A DNA stretch of 30,896 bases from Nemertoderma westbladi (GCA_032718475.1 JAUCBJ010008401.1:1-30896), one strand, 5' to 3'; shown: positions 1-9,967, counted from the stretch's first letter. The notes: generated from the letters alone by a model not told the origin. Program-made: numbers and translations.

Positions 1-245
1 CACGAACCAATACGCGCGGGTGGTAACAGCTGTAGGAGTAAGGCAGGCATCGCGAGGTTAGGCTACGCGTAGGTGATAGGCAGCGATTGGTTGAAGGCAA
101 CGACGCGAATCAATATTGATGGTGACAGATGGTCATTAAACACCTCGATTTAGCACCGGAATTTGGCATTTTTTAATTGCCTCCGAGATGTGGCCCGTAG
201 CCCAGGCTAGGGAGGAGTTAGCCGAGAACTATGCTTCTCCTACTA
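1..245. other. Unassigned flank before the 51-bp array
   Basis: No coding sequence, RNA gene or repeat was recognised in this short stretch. Confidence 0.4.
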
Positions 246-556
246 CTAACGTCTCACTTGCAGACAAGGTCCTCGGGCACTATTGACTCGCGGGCACTAA
301 CGTCTCACTTGCAGACAAGGTCCTCGGGCACTAATGACTCGCGGGCACTAACGTCTCACTTGCAGACAAGGTCCTCGGGCACTAATGACTCGTGGGCACT
401 AACGTCTCACTTGCAAACAGGTCCTCGGGCACTAATGACTCGAGGGCACGAACGTCTTACTTGCAGACATGGTTCCCGGGCACTATTGACTCGCGGGCAC
501 TGAAGTCCTGAGACATTAGTTCCCACGGGCACTAACGTCTCGCAGGCACTAAATGT
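246..556 (+). repeat. 51-bp minisatellite, about 5 good copies plus a decayed tail
   Basis: Units beginning ctaacgtctcacttgcagac repeat at 246, 297, 348, 399 (one base shorter) and 449. They then break down into partial units up to about 556 (gggcactaacgtctcgcaggcac). Because 51 is a multiple of 3, the frame from 231 to 503 stays open as a 17-residue repeat (core LTSHLQTRSSGTNDS). The single-base deletion in unit 4 shifts that frame, so the reading frame is most likely a by-product of the repeat rather than a gene. Confidence 0.9.
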
Positions 557-2535
557 TCCCCAATCAGATTCTTGTGTGCAACCAGAATTGCTTCCGAATT
601 ATGTAAATGTGGATCATTGAAGGCATTTGGTTTTATTTTTTGTAAATTTCATATGGATTTCAACTCTGTGTCTAATCTATTGGAATCAGATAAATTGTTT
701 TATGTTTCGAGTTATCCCTTGTATGTCTCTAATTCAGTTCAGAGGGAGGACATAGATTGATTTGAATAATGGAAGTTCTGAGTTTCAATTAGACACATTA
801 GCACAATATATCTTCATCATCTGTTTCACTGTTTAAACTGCTAAACTAGTTCTTTAGACTTCCTTAGATCTCCATAATCAAGATGGATGAGCAGGAGATA
901 GGTCCACAACATGGTAACAGAATGTTGATAACAGCGGATCATATTATAGGTTTCAACTTAGCTGATGACATTGCGACATTGGTTGGTGTTCTGTCTGACA
1001 TTGGCAATTCGTTTTTTGGGGTATAATTGCCTTGGTGGTTGAATCAATATAACGGGCCTTCAAAGTCAGTATGTCGCTACCGTTAACACTGTTACTGACC
1101 ACTATGATTGAACCGGTAGAAACCGTAATCTTGTCAACCAGCCCCTTTCTTTAAGGTGAAGTTTCAGGATTTAATTTTGCGCTTATTGTCTCTGCAGGAT
1201 GGTACGACAACGACACCCGACCCCACCCTCCCCCCCACCCCCCCAAAGGGATACTCAAGTATAAAGTTTTTTTAGGGAAAAATCTAATATGATAATGTTG
1301 TACAGTGCAGTTGATTTCAGATAGCAACCATGCCACTGTGCACTGTCAGATAGCAGATCGTAAACTACAGAAGAAAATGACTGTTCCTCATCTCTTTTGT
1401 TGAAAAAGCCCCCATTTTTGGTGTTTCACGTTCCTACCACTTTCACTTCCTGGGTCACAAATTATTAATTGTATATTTAATTTCGGTTTTTACTTTTGTT
1501 TTACCATCACAAAGGTATTTATGATCAACGGTCGGGACTTACAATATATATATCGGTTTGCTGATAACAAAATCATAAGATATATTAATAAAATGTAACT
1601 ACAAAACGCCTGGAGTTGATTTCGTCAGTGGATTTTTCTTCGGTACCTCAGGCGGCAATACCATAGCTGTTTATGAATCGGCCTTGATCACAGCATGAGC
1701 TCCTCAGCTAATATGTTTGTCCCTGACACACTAGGCGTTAACAATCATTATTGATGAAAATGCATCGTTGACCTCTTGCTCTATCACAAGGAAACAACTG
1801 TGGCGCCAGATTGCTGGAAACATTATCAATTTTCCATGCTCATGATTGGTGCCGTCATTACCAGGGAGTTAGCTTCCTAATTTAATAATGTCACTGGGTG
1901 AATTTGTGTGATTGGCCTTGGGTTGCTTCAGTACAAGACACTTCTTGCGTGAAGTAGGTTTGCACCCTACTCACACACACTCTCTCCCTGCAATAATATG
2001 AGACAGCGGAAGGCGGACCTTGAGGCCACACCATGTACACATTATTTAGCAGTACGTTATCAGAAATTAAATTTGGTATCGTATTTCAGCCTTGTTTCCT
2101 TATATTTGAAAGGAGTTTTCTGTTCAATTTGAGATTGCAATGAATTTGAATGGAATCTTGGCGAATATACTGAATGTTTTAGTTCATTTAATGGACACAT
2201 AGCCCTTAAAAAGCCGCGTGCTTGATTATATATATATATATAGGTACACACCCTCCACGGAACAATAGGCCCAATAATTGACAGTGGAAAAATATATAGT
2301 TTACTCTGCAGTGCAGGAGGAGGGGGTGACTCACGCAATAATCATTGCTGGTTAATAATTGATATAATAGTTGATTGCTTCTTAAATTGAAGAATGATTA
2401 ATCGCTGGAATTAAATGCAGTTGTTTGTTGGATTACGCGGTCCCCTCACAACTATAAGGCCCCAGAGGAAACTCCAGTACTCATTTAGCTACCGTTTATG
2501 GAAGGCAGAGATGCGCCTTGACTAGTCTCTTGCGT
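557..2535. other. Non-coding stretch, no gene recognised
   Basis: AT-rich sequence with only short open frames that do not resemble known proteins. It contains a C-rich tract at about 1217-1250 and a short (AT)n run at about 2226-2242. Regulatory or UTR sequence of a neighbouring gene cannot be excluded. Confidence 0.5.
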
Positions 2536-2650
2536 GCATTCGTGCCGAAACGAAACCTCACATGGCTCCCCATTCGGGGATCGAACCCACGACCTCCGAG
2601 GGGGAGACTTCAATACAACATATTAAACCACTACTCTAATTTGGAACCCC
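2536..2650 (-). repeat. tRNA-derived SINE fragment (copy 1 of a two-copy family)
   Basis: Read on the minus strand, the A-box-like tagagtagtggtttaat is followed by a B box, gtgggttcgatccccg, complementary to about 2577-2592. The sequence after the B box (minus-strand sense; plus-strand cattcgtgc-gaa-cgaaa before it) is shared with the copy at 6531-6645. That makes it a dispersed Pol III-type repeat rather than a working tRNA gene. The anticodon arm is not convincing. Confidence 0.65.
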
Positions 2651-2796
2651 ATGGGATTACAAATGAGAATATCGCAGTATCAAATCACACTATTATGGTT
2701 CCACAGAGCACTGAGACTCATTTGAAGTGCCATCTTAGTCCTTTCAGTTGAATAGCTGTTTAAAGACCCTTTATGGTATTTTATAGATTTTGCATG

Positions 2797-2894
2797 TAGA
2801 GGGGGAAACTGGACGCAATAAAAATTTTAATCCCTCTCCAGGGGAAATTGGTCGCAAATAACAGCTGATTACTCTAAAAAATAAAACTCTAACC
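2797..2894 (+). mobile_element. MITE-like G-tract element, left half (split copy A)
   Basis: It starts with a G-run and aaactggacgcaataaaa, then a second block with ccaggggaaattgg and aacagctgattactct, and ends with aaaactctaacc. The same order occurs at 17322-17553 and on the minus strand at 17023-17211. The continuation of the consensus, aactgtaacctgttct and onward, is found only at 5458-5580. This copy is therefore interrupted by the satellite and relic at 2895-5457. Confidence 0.7.
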
Positions 2895-4860
2895 GTCTAA
2901 ACATTAAATGGCCACCCATTTCTTTGCTTTTAATCCGTTTAAGCTGAAACTTGGGAAGTATGTACTAGACCATTAGCTGTAAATTTCAAAGGAGGCTAAT
3001 CTGTTTGCAGCTCTCCAGTCTGCCGCTAGAGGGCGAAATGTCCCGAATGTGAAATTATTCTTCCATTTAGTTGTGGGCCACGAAGTTGGCGGAGCCTTAG
3101 CGAATTGACACTGTTAGGGGGTGGGTCAATTTATGCAAATAGTTGTCGTCGTCGTCGTCGTCGTCGTTGTCGTCGTCGTTACGATTTTGACATGCTAATA
3201 ACTTTGTCGGATTTAAAGCTGCCAAGTTGAAAATTTGTAGGTATCAATATGAGCAAAAGTTGAGATTTTTGAGAGACTTTCAGACACCATCAGTGCAATG
3301 GTCTCCCGCTAGAGGGCCACATGTCTAAACATTAAATGCCCTCCCATTTCTTTGCTTTTAATCCGTTTAAGCTGAAACTTGGCAGATATGTATTAGACCA
3401 TTAGCTGTGACTTTCAAAGGAGGCGAATCCATCTGCAGTTCTCCAGTCTGCCGCTAGAGGGCCAAAGGTCTGAAAGTGAAATCGTTGTCGTCGTTACGAT
3501 TTTGACATGCTAATAACTTTGTCGGATTTAAAGCTGCCAAGTTGAAAATTTGTAGGTATCAATATGAGCAAAAGTTGAGATTTTTGAGAGACTTTCAGAC
3601 ACCATCAGTGCAATGGTCTCCCGCTAGAGGGCCACATGTCTAAACATTAAATGGCCACCCATTTCTTTGCTTTTAATCCGTTTAAGCTGAAACTTGGGAA
3701 GTATGTACTAGACCATTAGCTGTAAATTTCAAAGGAGGCTAATCTGTCTGCAGTTCTCCAGTCTGCCGCTAGAGGGCGAAATGTCCCGAATGTGAAATTA
3801 TTCTTCCATTTAGTTGTTTATGATCTGATTACGCTGAAACTTGTCATATATGTACTAGATGACATCCTGAGTCTTTGTGTGGATTGTAATCGGTCCGAAG
3901 TTTTCCAGTCTGCCGGTAGAGGGCCACATGTCTAAACATTAAATGGCCACCCATTTCTTTGCTTTTAATCCGTTTAAGCTGAAACTTGGGAAGTATGTAC
4001 TAGACCATTAGCTGTAAATTTCAAAGGAGGCTAATCTGTCTGCAGCTCTCCAGTCTGCCGCTAGAGGGCGAAATGTCCCGAATGTGAAATTATTCTTCCA
4101 TTTAGTTGTTTTTGATCTGATTACGCTGAAACTTGTCATATATGTACTAGATGACATCCTGAGTCTTTGTGTGGATTGTAATCGGTCCGAAGTTTTCCAG
4201 TCTGCCGGTAGAGGGCCACATGTCTAAACATTAAATGGCCACCCATTTCTTTGCTTTTAATCCGTTTAAGCTGAAACTTGGGAAGTATGTACTAGACCAT
4301 TAGCTGTAAATTTCAAAGGAGGCTAATCTGTCTGCAGTTCTCCAGTCTGCCGCTAGAGGGCAAAATGTCCCGAAAGTGAAATTAATCTCCCATTTAGTTA
4401 TTTATGATCTGATCAAGCTGAAACTTGTCATATATGTACTAGAAGACATCCTAAGTCTTTGTGTGGACAGTAATCGGTCCGGAGTTTTCGAGTCTGCCGC
4501 TAGAGGGCGAAATGTAGGAAAGTGATAACCTTCGCGAATTCCTTGATCTTAATCTATTTAAGCTGAATTTTGGAATATACAGTACCGGTATGTACTAGAC
4601 CACATGCCTCGTCTTTGTGAGGAAGGTGATCGATCCGTAGTTCTTTAATATGCCGCTAGAGGGCTAAATGTATGAAAGTGAAAACCTTCCAACATTTCGT
4701 TATTTATGATCCGTCAATCGGAAACTTGGTAGATATGTAATAGACCATAGGCTGTGGCTTTGTAGGGAAACTAATCCTTCCTTCTTCAGTTACCCAGTCT
4801 CCCGCTAGAGGGTTAACGTTTTCCGGGAAAATCTTCTCCTATGTTTTTATAATCCTTTCG
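2895..4860 (+). repeat. Satellite array of ~146-bp monomers, each with a conserved ccgctagagggc core
   Basis: Twelve copies of ccgctagagggc (ccggtagagggc in two, final base changed in the last) lie in one orientation at 3023, 3306, 3451, 3621, 3766, 3913, 4058, 4205, 4350, 4497, 4653 and 4802. From 3621 to 4497 the spacing alternates 145 and 147 bp, giving a 292-bp higher-order unit made of two related monomers. One contains tagaccattagctgt and the other tagatgacatcctgagtc. A third type containing acgattttgacatgctaat is part of a 315-bp duplication (about 3172-3330 repeated at 3487-3645). Monomers decay toward 4860. A phrase close to gctgaaacttg recurs in most monomers. Confidence 0.92.
3143..3180 (+). 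repeat. (GTC)n microsatellite inside the satellite
   Basis: An uninterrupted trinucleotide run with one gtt interruption. A shortened version recurs at about 3484-3496 in the duplicated segment, showing that the microsatellite was already present when the 315-bp block duplicated. Confidence 0.9.
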
Positions 4861-4875
4861 AGTTGATACTTAGCA

Positions 4876-5467
4876 TTAACTCATTTCACGTGCTGCGCGA
4901 AGGCCCCACTTCGTGTTAGATGGGTCGAAGTCGTTCTCTACAGTTTCTATGTGGTCTATATTCCTGGGAGGCCAGCAACGTCTTCCAACCCAAGACCAAA
5001 ACGCCACTTGATTCGCTGCCTCACCCAGCCCATCGTAACGCTGTATGGCTTCGACCACTTTGCGCTCAACGTGCTGGCCATTGTTCGTAGCAGCTTGTTG
5101 GCGTGCGGCGCAAGGACCCCATCACACGAAGCTACAAAGGGGGCGGAATCGCCACGACGAAGCTCAACAGCTGCGAGTACATCCGTCTCTTCTCGCCCTC
5201 CGCTGCTTCCAGGCCAGCCATTGGGGCGCGATTCGCGTAAGACTCGGCGTCAAGGTTGGTAGACCTAATGTCGAGCAACGCCTGAGTCTGCGAATTAAAC
5301 GCGCCCCGAATGGCCAAATCACCGGTGTTCTCGGTGTTCTGTTCTCGGACCACTGGTTCACGGACAATGTTACGTGGTCCAAAAGCAAGAGCAGCCTGAT
5401 CACCCACCGTATCCCGGAGCTCATTATGCCCCTGGATAACGAGGTCCCCCCATTTGCAAAACTGTAA
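4876..5467 (+). pseudogene. GC-rich coding-like relic of unknown family
   Basis: This block is clearly richer in G+C than its surroundings and has overlapping open frames. On the plus strand one frame gives a stretch with IPGRPATSSNPRPKRHL and YGFDHFALNVLA. A second frame, open to the stop at 5465-5467, gives RLSLRIKRAPNGQITGVLG and later FSDHWFTDNVTWSKSK. The plausible peptide pieces lie in different frames, which suggests frameshift decay. I do not recognise the family. It abuts the satellite on the left and a MITE half on the right, so it may be the coding part of a longer mobile element. It could also be a retroposed host fragment, or chance open sequence in a GC-rich patch. Confidence 0.35.
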
Positions 5468-5580
5468 CCTGTTCTATTGTGTTTAGTTTATTGTTTTGGC
5501 TAAAATAACGTGCCACTGTACCCTGCTCCTTTCCCTTTCCCTTAATTGAGAATTTAACATTGAGGCGGGATATTAATTCG
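5458..5580 (+). mobile_element. MITE-like G-tract element, right half (split copy A)
   Basis: The segment aaaactgtaacctgttct, gtttagtttattgttttgg, aacgtgccactgta and gagaatttaacattgaggcg matches the middle and right parts of the copies at 17322-17553 and 19852-20031. It starts with aaaactgtaacc, nearly repeating the last 12 bases of the left half at 2883-2894. The terminal C-run is missing; the match fades after ttaattcg. Confidence 0.7.
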
Positions 5581-6198
5581 TGTTTTCGGCTCCCATGTTA
5601 TATTTTTATTTTCATTTTTATATTTGTTGTTATTTTGTATATTTGTTGTATGTAAATGGCCTAATTTACTTGCCTTTGGATTCATATTTTGTCTATATAT
5701 TATAATGTTATTTTCCCCACACACTTCATGTACAACTAACCTACTTTTATTAATATCCAAAAAATTGTTTTCGCGTTTCCTTAGATATTGTTGCAACTGA
5801 ATAAAAATGCTCCTTGGAAAATTATCAATTTACCCGACTTCATTATCAGGAAATAATTTACTGATCCTGTATAATAACAACCATGTCGTAATGAGTAATT
5901 CTAAATTGAGCTCATAAGTATCAAGGCTAATGGTGTGGCGAGATAATGGTTGGAATAGGTAGTTGTGGTGATTTACCATGAGGTTGGCCCATCTGCTACT
6001 CTAGCATATAAATATATGGTGAAGGTCCTGATTGAATGCCCTAAGTGATGATCGTTATCTGCCACAAGAGGGAACGTTTTTCCCAGATCCCCGTCATGAT
6101 AACAATGTGCCATCACTTGGACAATAGATTCAACGTTAAGGACTGCAAGGTATTCCAGACCTTGTCTGCGACCACCTGGAATACCTGTACTATACATA
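5581..6198. other. Non-coding stretch before the hAT insertion
   Basis: Very AT-rich to about 5890, then mixed composition. Short open frames only, none recognised. Confidence 0.5.
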
Positions 6199-6206
6199 CA
6201 CTATAC

Positions 6207-6345
6207 TAGGGATGTCCCGGAATTCCGTTCCGGCCGGAATTCCGGCTGTTTTTGCCCGATTACGGTTCCGGCCGGAATTACCGGAATGGGGTCAATTCCG
6301 GCCGGAATTTTACCGGAATTACCAGGTTCCTAACTAGTTTGATAG
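6207..6345 (+). repeat. hAT left terminal and subterminal inverted repeat
   Basis: The terminal 17 bases match the right end in inverted orientation. TTCCGGCCGGAA occurs at 6228, 6266 and 6296. Dense short palindromes next to the tips are where hAT transposases usually bind. Confidence 0.85.
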
Positions 6346-6530
6346 TTGCAATTAGTTTGTTAAATTATTATCAACATTTATATATTTTTTAAACATTATT
6401 ACCAATTATATCGTTTAAGATACTTTTCAACACTTGTAAAAAAGTATAGTACAAAAAGTATAGTTTTCTTCAACCGTTAGAGCTCTAACATTTAAGGATA
6501 AAAGGCATAGATGCCCCCTGGTTAGCCCCT

Positions 6531-6645
6531 TCAAACCATTCGTGCTGAATCGAAAACTCCATTGGACCACATGCGGGGATCGAACCCACGACATCCAGAT
6601 AGATTGGAATTCAATGCAACCAGTACACCAAGGTGGAACGTAACT
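6531..6645 (-). repeat. tRNA-derived SINE fragment (copy 2), inside the hAT element
   Basis: Minus-strand B box gtgggttcgatccccgc (complement of about 6574-6590), with an A-box-like segment ccttggtgtactggttgca upstream. It matches the copy at 2536-2650 around both the B box and the cattcgtgc-gaa-cgaaa segment. It lies within the hAT element, so it either inserted there or was carried along. Confidence 0.6.
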
Positions 6646-7230
6646 AACCTATGTAACGAGGGAAAATTTACAGCCACCCCGATTTTTACAGTGAATGCAG
6701 TCTTGATGGGTATGTAACACATTTCCAAAATTTTTTTACCTGGTAATCAAACTAAATGGTCCCACCATATGTTACACTAACTAATTAAACCCTTTGTCGT
6801 TCTGAAGATATTTTATGAAATGCATCATTAGAGGCCCGTGCTCCACTGTTAAGTCGTTTTCAGATTTTGTCTTTGTCCGAATGTCAAAATGAATGGCTCC
6901 TTGCTCCATTGGTAACGTCATAAGTCATAAGTCAATTGATAAAAAATATAAGATGCGTGTCTCACATTTACTGCATATTTATACCCAAAGTAACCAATCA
7001 CAGGCCTCTTACAGGATATAACACATGATTCATTGTCAAAAGATGGAACATGTCTGACTAAGACTACATAAGACTTACCAGTGAAGCACGGAACCGTCAC
7101 GAGTGGTTTTTTTCAATTTGCTTATAAAATGACGTTTTTTAGATTAATTTTTTTTACATTATTTTACATTGAATTTATAGTATTTACTGAATTATTAATT
7201 ATGATAATATTATGATTGGTATTGTCCAAC

Positions 7231-7292
7231 GTAACATATAGGATGACCCCTAAAGATTTGCAGCTTATTTCCATGGGGGTCCTTTATGTTAC
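7231..7292. repeat. Imperfect inverted repeat
   Basis: gtaacatataggatgacccc at 7231-7250 is followed after about 24 bases by gggggtcctttatgttac at 7275-7292. The arms pair with a few mismatches and could form a hairpin, or could be the ends of a very short decayed element. Confidence 0.55.
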
Positions 7293-7382
7293 TTGGTTAC
7301 AAACAGTATTACACAATTACAATTACTAGTCTAACCTAAAACTAAGATAAAACGTTATTACAATACATTTACATACATGCAT

Positions 7383-7415
7383 GTCACTGTAACATGCTCC
7401 TTTCCCTTAAAGACA
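7383..7415 (+). mobile_element. Short fragment of the G-tract MITE family
   Basis: tgtcactgtaacatgctc followed by ctttcccttaa resembles the middle of the copies at 5505-5545 and 17450-17485. It is too short to be sure it is not chance. Confidence 0.35.
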
Positions 7416-7523
7416 CCAGGATATTGCACCAAAGGACCTAATGACGCGAAACCATAGGTTTTTGGTTAACGTAGGTTCTTACTACTACTACTAGGATCGG
7501 CATGCTGCATTGCAGCTGCATTT

Positions 7524-9260
7524 TTAAGAATGCTGTGCCGGCTTGTCAACAAAATTGCACCGCCACAACTCCCTATCACCCATGACATTTGCTAGATCAT
7601 CCGCATCTTTAAGGCCAGTGTCCTTTAAGATGCGTCTCAAGAAAGTCATGGGCTGTCCACCATGCTTATTCACTCCATGAGGCTGCCAAAGTACAAGATT
7701 ATGCACTGGCTGGTCCTGGTCCTCACGGCGAAAGCAATGTCCTGCAAAGCGGAGGCGATTTTGTTCTAGTGTCAAGCTTGGGGGAACCAATGAGACACCT
7801 CCAATGTTATATAGTGTCTGGTTGGAGATGTGTGCATTGTACTTGACACAATGTACCCGGCGTAGCATTCTTGTGAATGTGCCATCCAGAGATTTGGTGT
7901 CCTCAGCAGTTAGAGCCCAGCATGGACTCCCGTAGAGGAGTACTGGAACTACTGCTGCTCTAAATAATCGCACCTTAAGTTTCCGATTAATTCTAGGTGA
8001 CTTCCAAATCCTGGAAAGCCTATTCAAGGCTGCCCATGCCTTTCCCTTACGTATTCGAAGGTCCTCACCTGACTTCCGGATCCATGATCCCAGGTAACAG
8101 AAGTCGTCCACATGCTCAAGTATACCATCCTTTGAGCTTATGCTCATCCGATCAGAGACTTGCTGAGGACTTTCAAAGTTAACTGTCAGAATTTTGGTCT
8201 TTCTGGAGTTAATAAAAAGACCAACACTAGAAGCAGCATGTTCTAATGAGCTGAGGAGCCGCTGGGCTCCCTCTAATGATTCTGAGAGTACTCCTAAGTC
8301 ATCAGCAAAGTCTAGATCAGTTAGGTACTTGGCAGGATTTCCTCGACTTCTGGAGCCAGTAGGTGGAGTTATCATCACCCCATCATCATTATGATGATCT
8401 AAGGACATGCGTAGAACATAGTCAACCACAATAATGAACAAGAATGGTGCAAGTGTGTCTCCTTGGAGTACGCCCCATAACACTTCAAATGGTTCTGTGT
8501 CACCGTCAACAGTAGACACAAATGTTGTCGAACCATCGTATACTGATCTGATTGCTGCAATAATTTCATCAGGAATCCCATATAATGAAAGTATGCTGAA
8601 CATACGTGAGCGAGAGACTGAATCAAAGGCCTTGAAGAAGTCAACAAAGATAACAGCCAGATGCCTGTCTTTCTTTTTTGATAACTCTTCAATTATCCTT
8701 CTAAGTGCCAAAATGGGCTCCATGGTCCCACGACCTTTACGGAACCCATTCTGATTTCCACGTAGCAGTCTCTCAATGGGATCCCTGATGCGATTTAATA
8801 GAATTCTATTGTATAGTTTTGCAGCAATCGAGATCAATGAGATTCCCCGAAAAGAACCATAGAGTGTTAGGTTGCCCTTCTTGGGGACTGGCACCAACTT
8901 ATTTGTTTTCATTTCTTGTGGGACTCTTGTTGTACGGTACATGTCTACTATGATGGGATAGATGAGCTTTAAACACTCAGGTATTTTAAAGACCTCAGGG
9001 GGAACACCATCTACTCCACTGGCACGATTGGTCTTAATGCTCTTTGCAGCAGCCTTCACTTCTGCAAAGGAGATATCGCCAATGGGAATATCTGGGAGTA
9101 CAGACTCAGACACTTTTACTTCTATAAAGTTATCAGGCAATACCCTGTCATTATTGAGGAGCTTTTCAAAGTGGGCTTTCCAACCATTGAGGCGATCGGC
9201 TGGTGATTCAGCCTTAACCTTGGTGGTTGGTTGGCTTTTCCGCCCAGTAAGCGTATGAGT
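7524..9260 (-). CDS. LINE (non-LTR retrotransposon) reverse transcriptase, 5'-truncated
   Basis: The frame is open from 9260 (a TAG lies just upstream at 9261-9263) to a stop at 7524-7526, about 578 codons. No credible start exists, so the 5' part, including the expected endonuclease, is missing. Motifs in order are NRASGVDGVPPEVFK (finger region), GNQNGFRKGRGT, FVDFFKAFDSVSR (motif A aspartate), GVLQGDTLAPFLF (motif B), DFADD at 8298-8312 (motif C, FADD rather than the commoner YADD) and INSRKTKIL. A thumb and C-terminal tail with VVPVLLYGSPCW, RLRFAGHCFRRE and a final DRELWR follow. The tail resembles RTE-like and related LINE clades; the exact clade is unsure. The frame has no internal stop, so it is a young or well-preserved fragment. 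It lies inside the hAT element, and a decayed relative is at 20914-21095. Confidence 0.9.
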   Translation of the reverse strand, partial: THTLTGRKSQPTTKVKAESPADRLNGWKAHFEKLLNNDRVLPDNFIEVKVSESVLPDIPIGDISFAEVKAAAKSIKTNRASGVDGVPPEVFKIPECLKLIYPIIVDMYRTTRVPQEMKTNKLVPVPKKGNLTLYGSFRGISLISIAAKLYNRILLNRIRDPIERLLRGNQNGFRKGRGTMEPILALRRIIEELSKKKDRHLAVIFVDFFKAFDSVSRSRMFSILSLYGIPDEIIAAIRSVYDGSTTFVSTVDGDTEPFEVLWGVLQGDTLAPFLFIIVVDYVLRMSLDHHNDDGVMITPPTGSRSRGNPAKYLTDLDFADDLGVLSESLEGAQRLLSSLEHAASSVGLFINSRKTKILTVNFESPQQVSDRMSISSKDGILEHVDDFCYLGSWIRKSGEDLRIRKGKAWAALNRLSRIWKSPRINRKLKVRLFRAAVVPVLLYGSPCWALTAEDTKSLDGTFTRMLRRVHCVKYNAHISNQTLYNIGGVSLVPPSLTLEQNRLRFAGHCFRREDQDQPVHNLVLWQPHGVNKHGGQPMTFLRRILKDTGLKDADDLANVMGDRELWRCNFVDKPAQHS

Positions 9261-9535
9261 CTAAAGGCTAAATAAAAACCTAACTGTTGGCCAAAGTTAT
9301 AGATTTTAGAAAAAAATTATATTGAATTCCCTGTCGTTCAATGCCGAAGTACCATCCCGTCACCATAATAGGCCATAACGGCCCAGCCCATTCTCCACTC
9401 CACCAACCTTAATTCCCCCCAAGGTTCTGATTCATCTCATTAGCAAAATTAGCTGTAGAAATTAAAAAAATCCATTTGGTTCACAAAAAATTATAAAGTT
9501 TCATGGGTCATTTAGTGTATTTCAATAATTATAGA

Positions 9536-9637
9536 AAATTCCGGTTCCGGCCGGAATTCCGGCCGGAATATTCCGGCATGTTGAATTCCGGTTCCGGTTC
9601 CGGCCGGAATCAAAATATCGATTCCGGGACATCCCTA
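9536..9637 (-). repeat. hAT right terminal and subterminal inverted repeat
   Basis: TTCCGGCCGGAA occurs at 9545, 9557 and 9598. The end gggacatccctA is the inverted form of the left tip. The order of subterminal motifs is similar to, but not a base-for-base mirror of, the left end. Confidence 0.85.
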
Positions 9638-9721
9638 CACTATACATTAAATTTACTGAATCCAATATATGGCAGATAAAAATATATTGTGACTAATGTA
9701 AATTATAATTTGGATTGGTAA

Positions 9722-9967
9722 TAAAACTAATAGCTCAGTTGGTTGAGCGCCGGGCCTGCAATCTATTGGTTGTAGGTTCAGCCCCGCCATGATCCACTCA
9801 GCCTTTCATCCACTGGGGTCGATAAAATGAGTACCAGTTAAATTACTGGGAGCAAAGCAATGGATAGGAGTAGCGCCCCTCCTATCCCTACTCTCGCGTA
9901 GCATCGATCGAAAGAGGAGCCTTCGGGTCGCCTTCGGCCGACTGTTTGCTTTGCTTTTCCTTGCTTA
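9722..9967 (+). repeat. tRNA-derived SINE with a conserved post-tRNA domain
   Basis: A box tagctcagttggttgagc at 9731-9748 and B box ggttcagcccc at 9775-9785 form a tRNA-like head. A segment with cctttcatccactgggg and gtcgataaaatgagtacc follows, then a body ending in a ctttgcttttccttgc tail. The D-stem pairs (gctc with gagc) but the anticodon stem does not, so this is a SINE and not a tRNA gene. It sits 77 bp downstream of the hAT target duplication. Confidence 0.85.

Larger units (their letters stand above)
6199..9645. mobile_element. hAT-type DNA transposon with 8-bp target duplication, non-autonomous
   Basis: The element runs 6207-9637 (3431 bp). It begins tagggatgtcccggaat and ends with the inverted copy attccgggacatccctA. 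It is flanked by a perfect 8-bp direct repeat cactatac at 6199-6206 and 9638-9645. An 8-bp target duplication and a tip of the form TAGGG are typical of the hAT superfamily. Both ends are packed with palindromic TTCCGGCCGGAA. No transposase frame is visible; the only long frame is the nested LINE reverse transcriptase on the minus strand. It is therefore a deletion derivative or MITE relative that depends on a partner elsewhere. Confidence 0.88.

Noticed and set aside
231-503. 90-codon frame over the 51-bp array
   Set aside because: Explained by the repeat period; a frame-shifting deletion in one unit is tolerated, which argues against coding.
7997-8754. Plus-strand frames opposite the LINE reverse transcriptase
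   Set aside because: Shadows of the minus-strand coding sequence.
9722-9790. Functional tRNA gene (a GCA anticodon could be read)
   Set aside because: The anticodon stem does not pair and the sequence continues into a SINE body.
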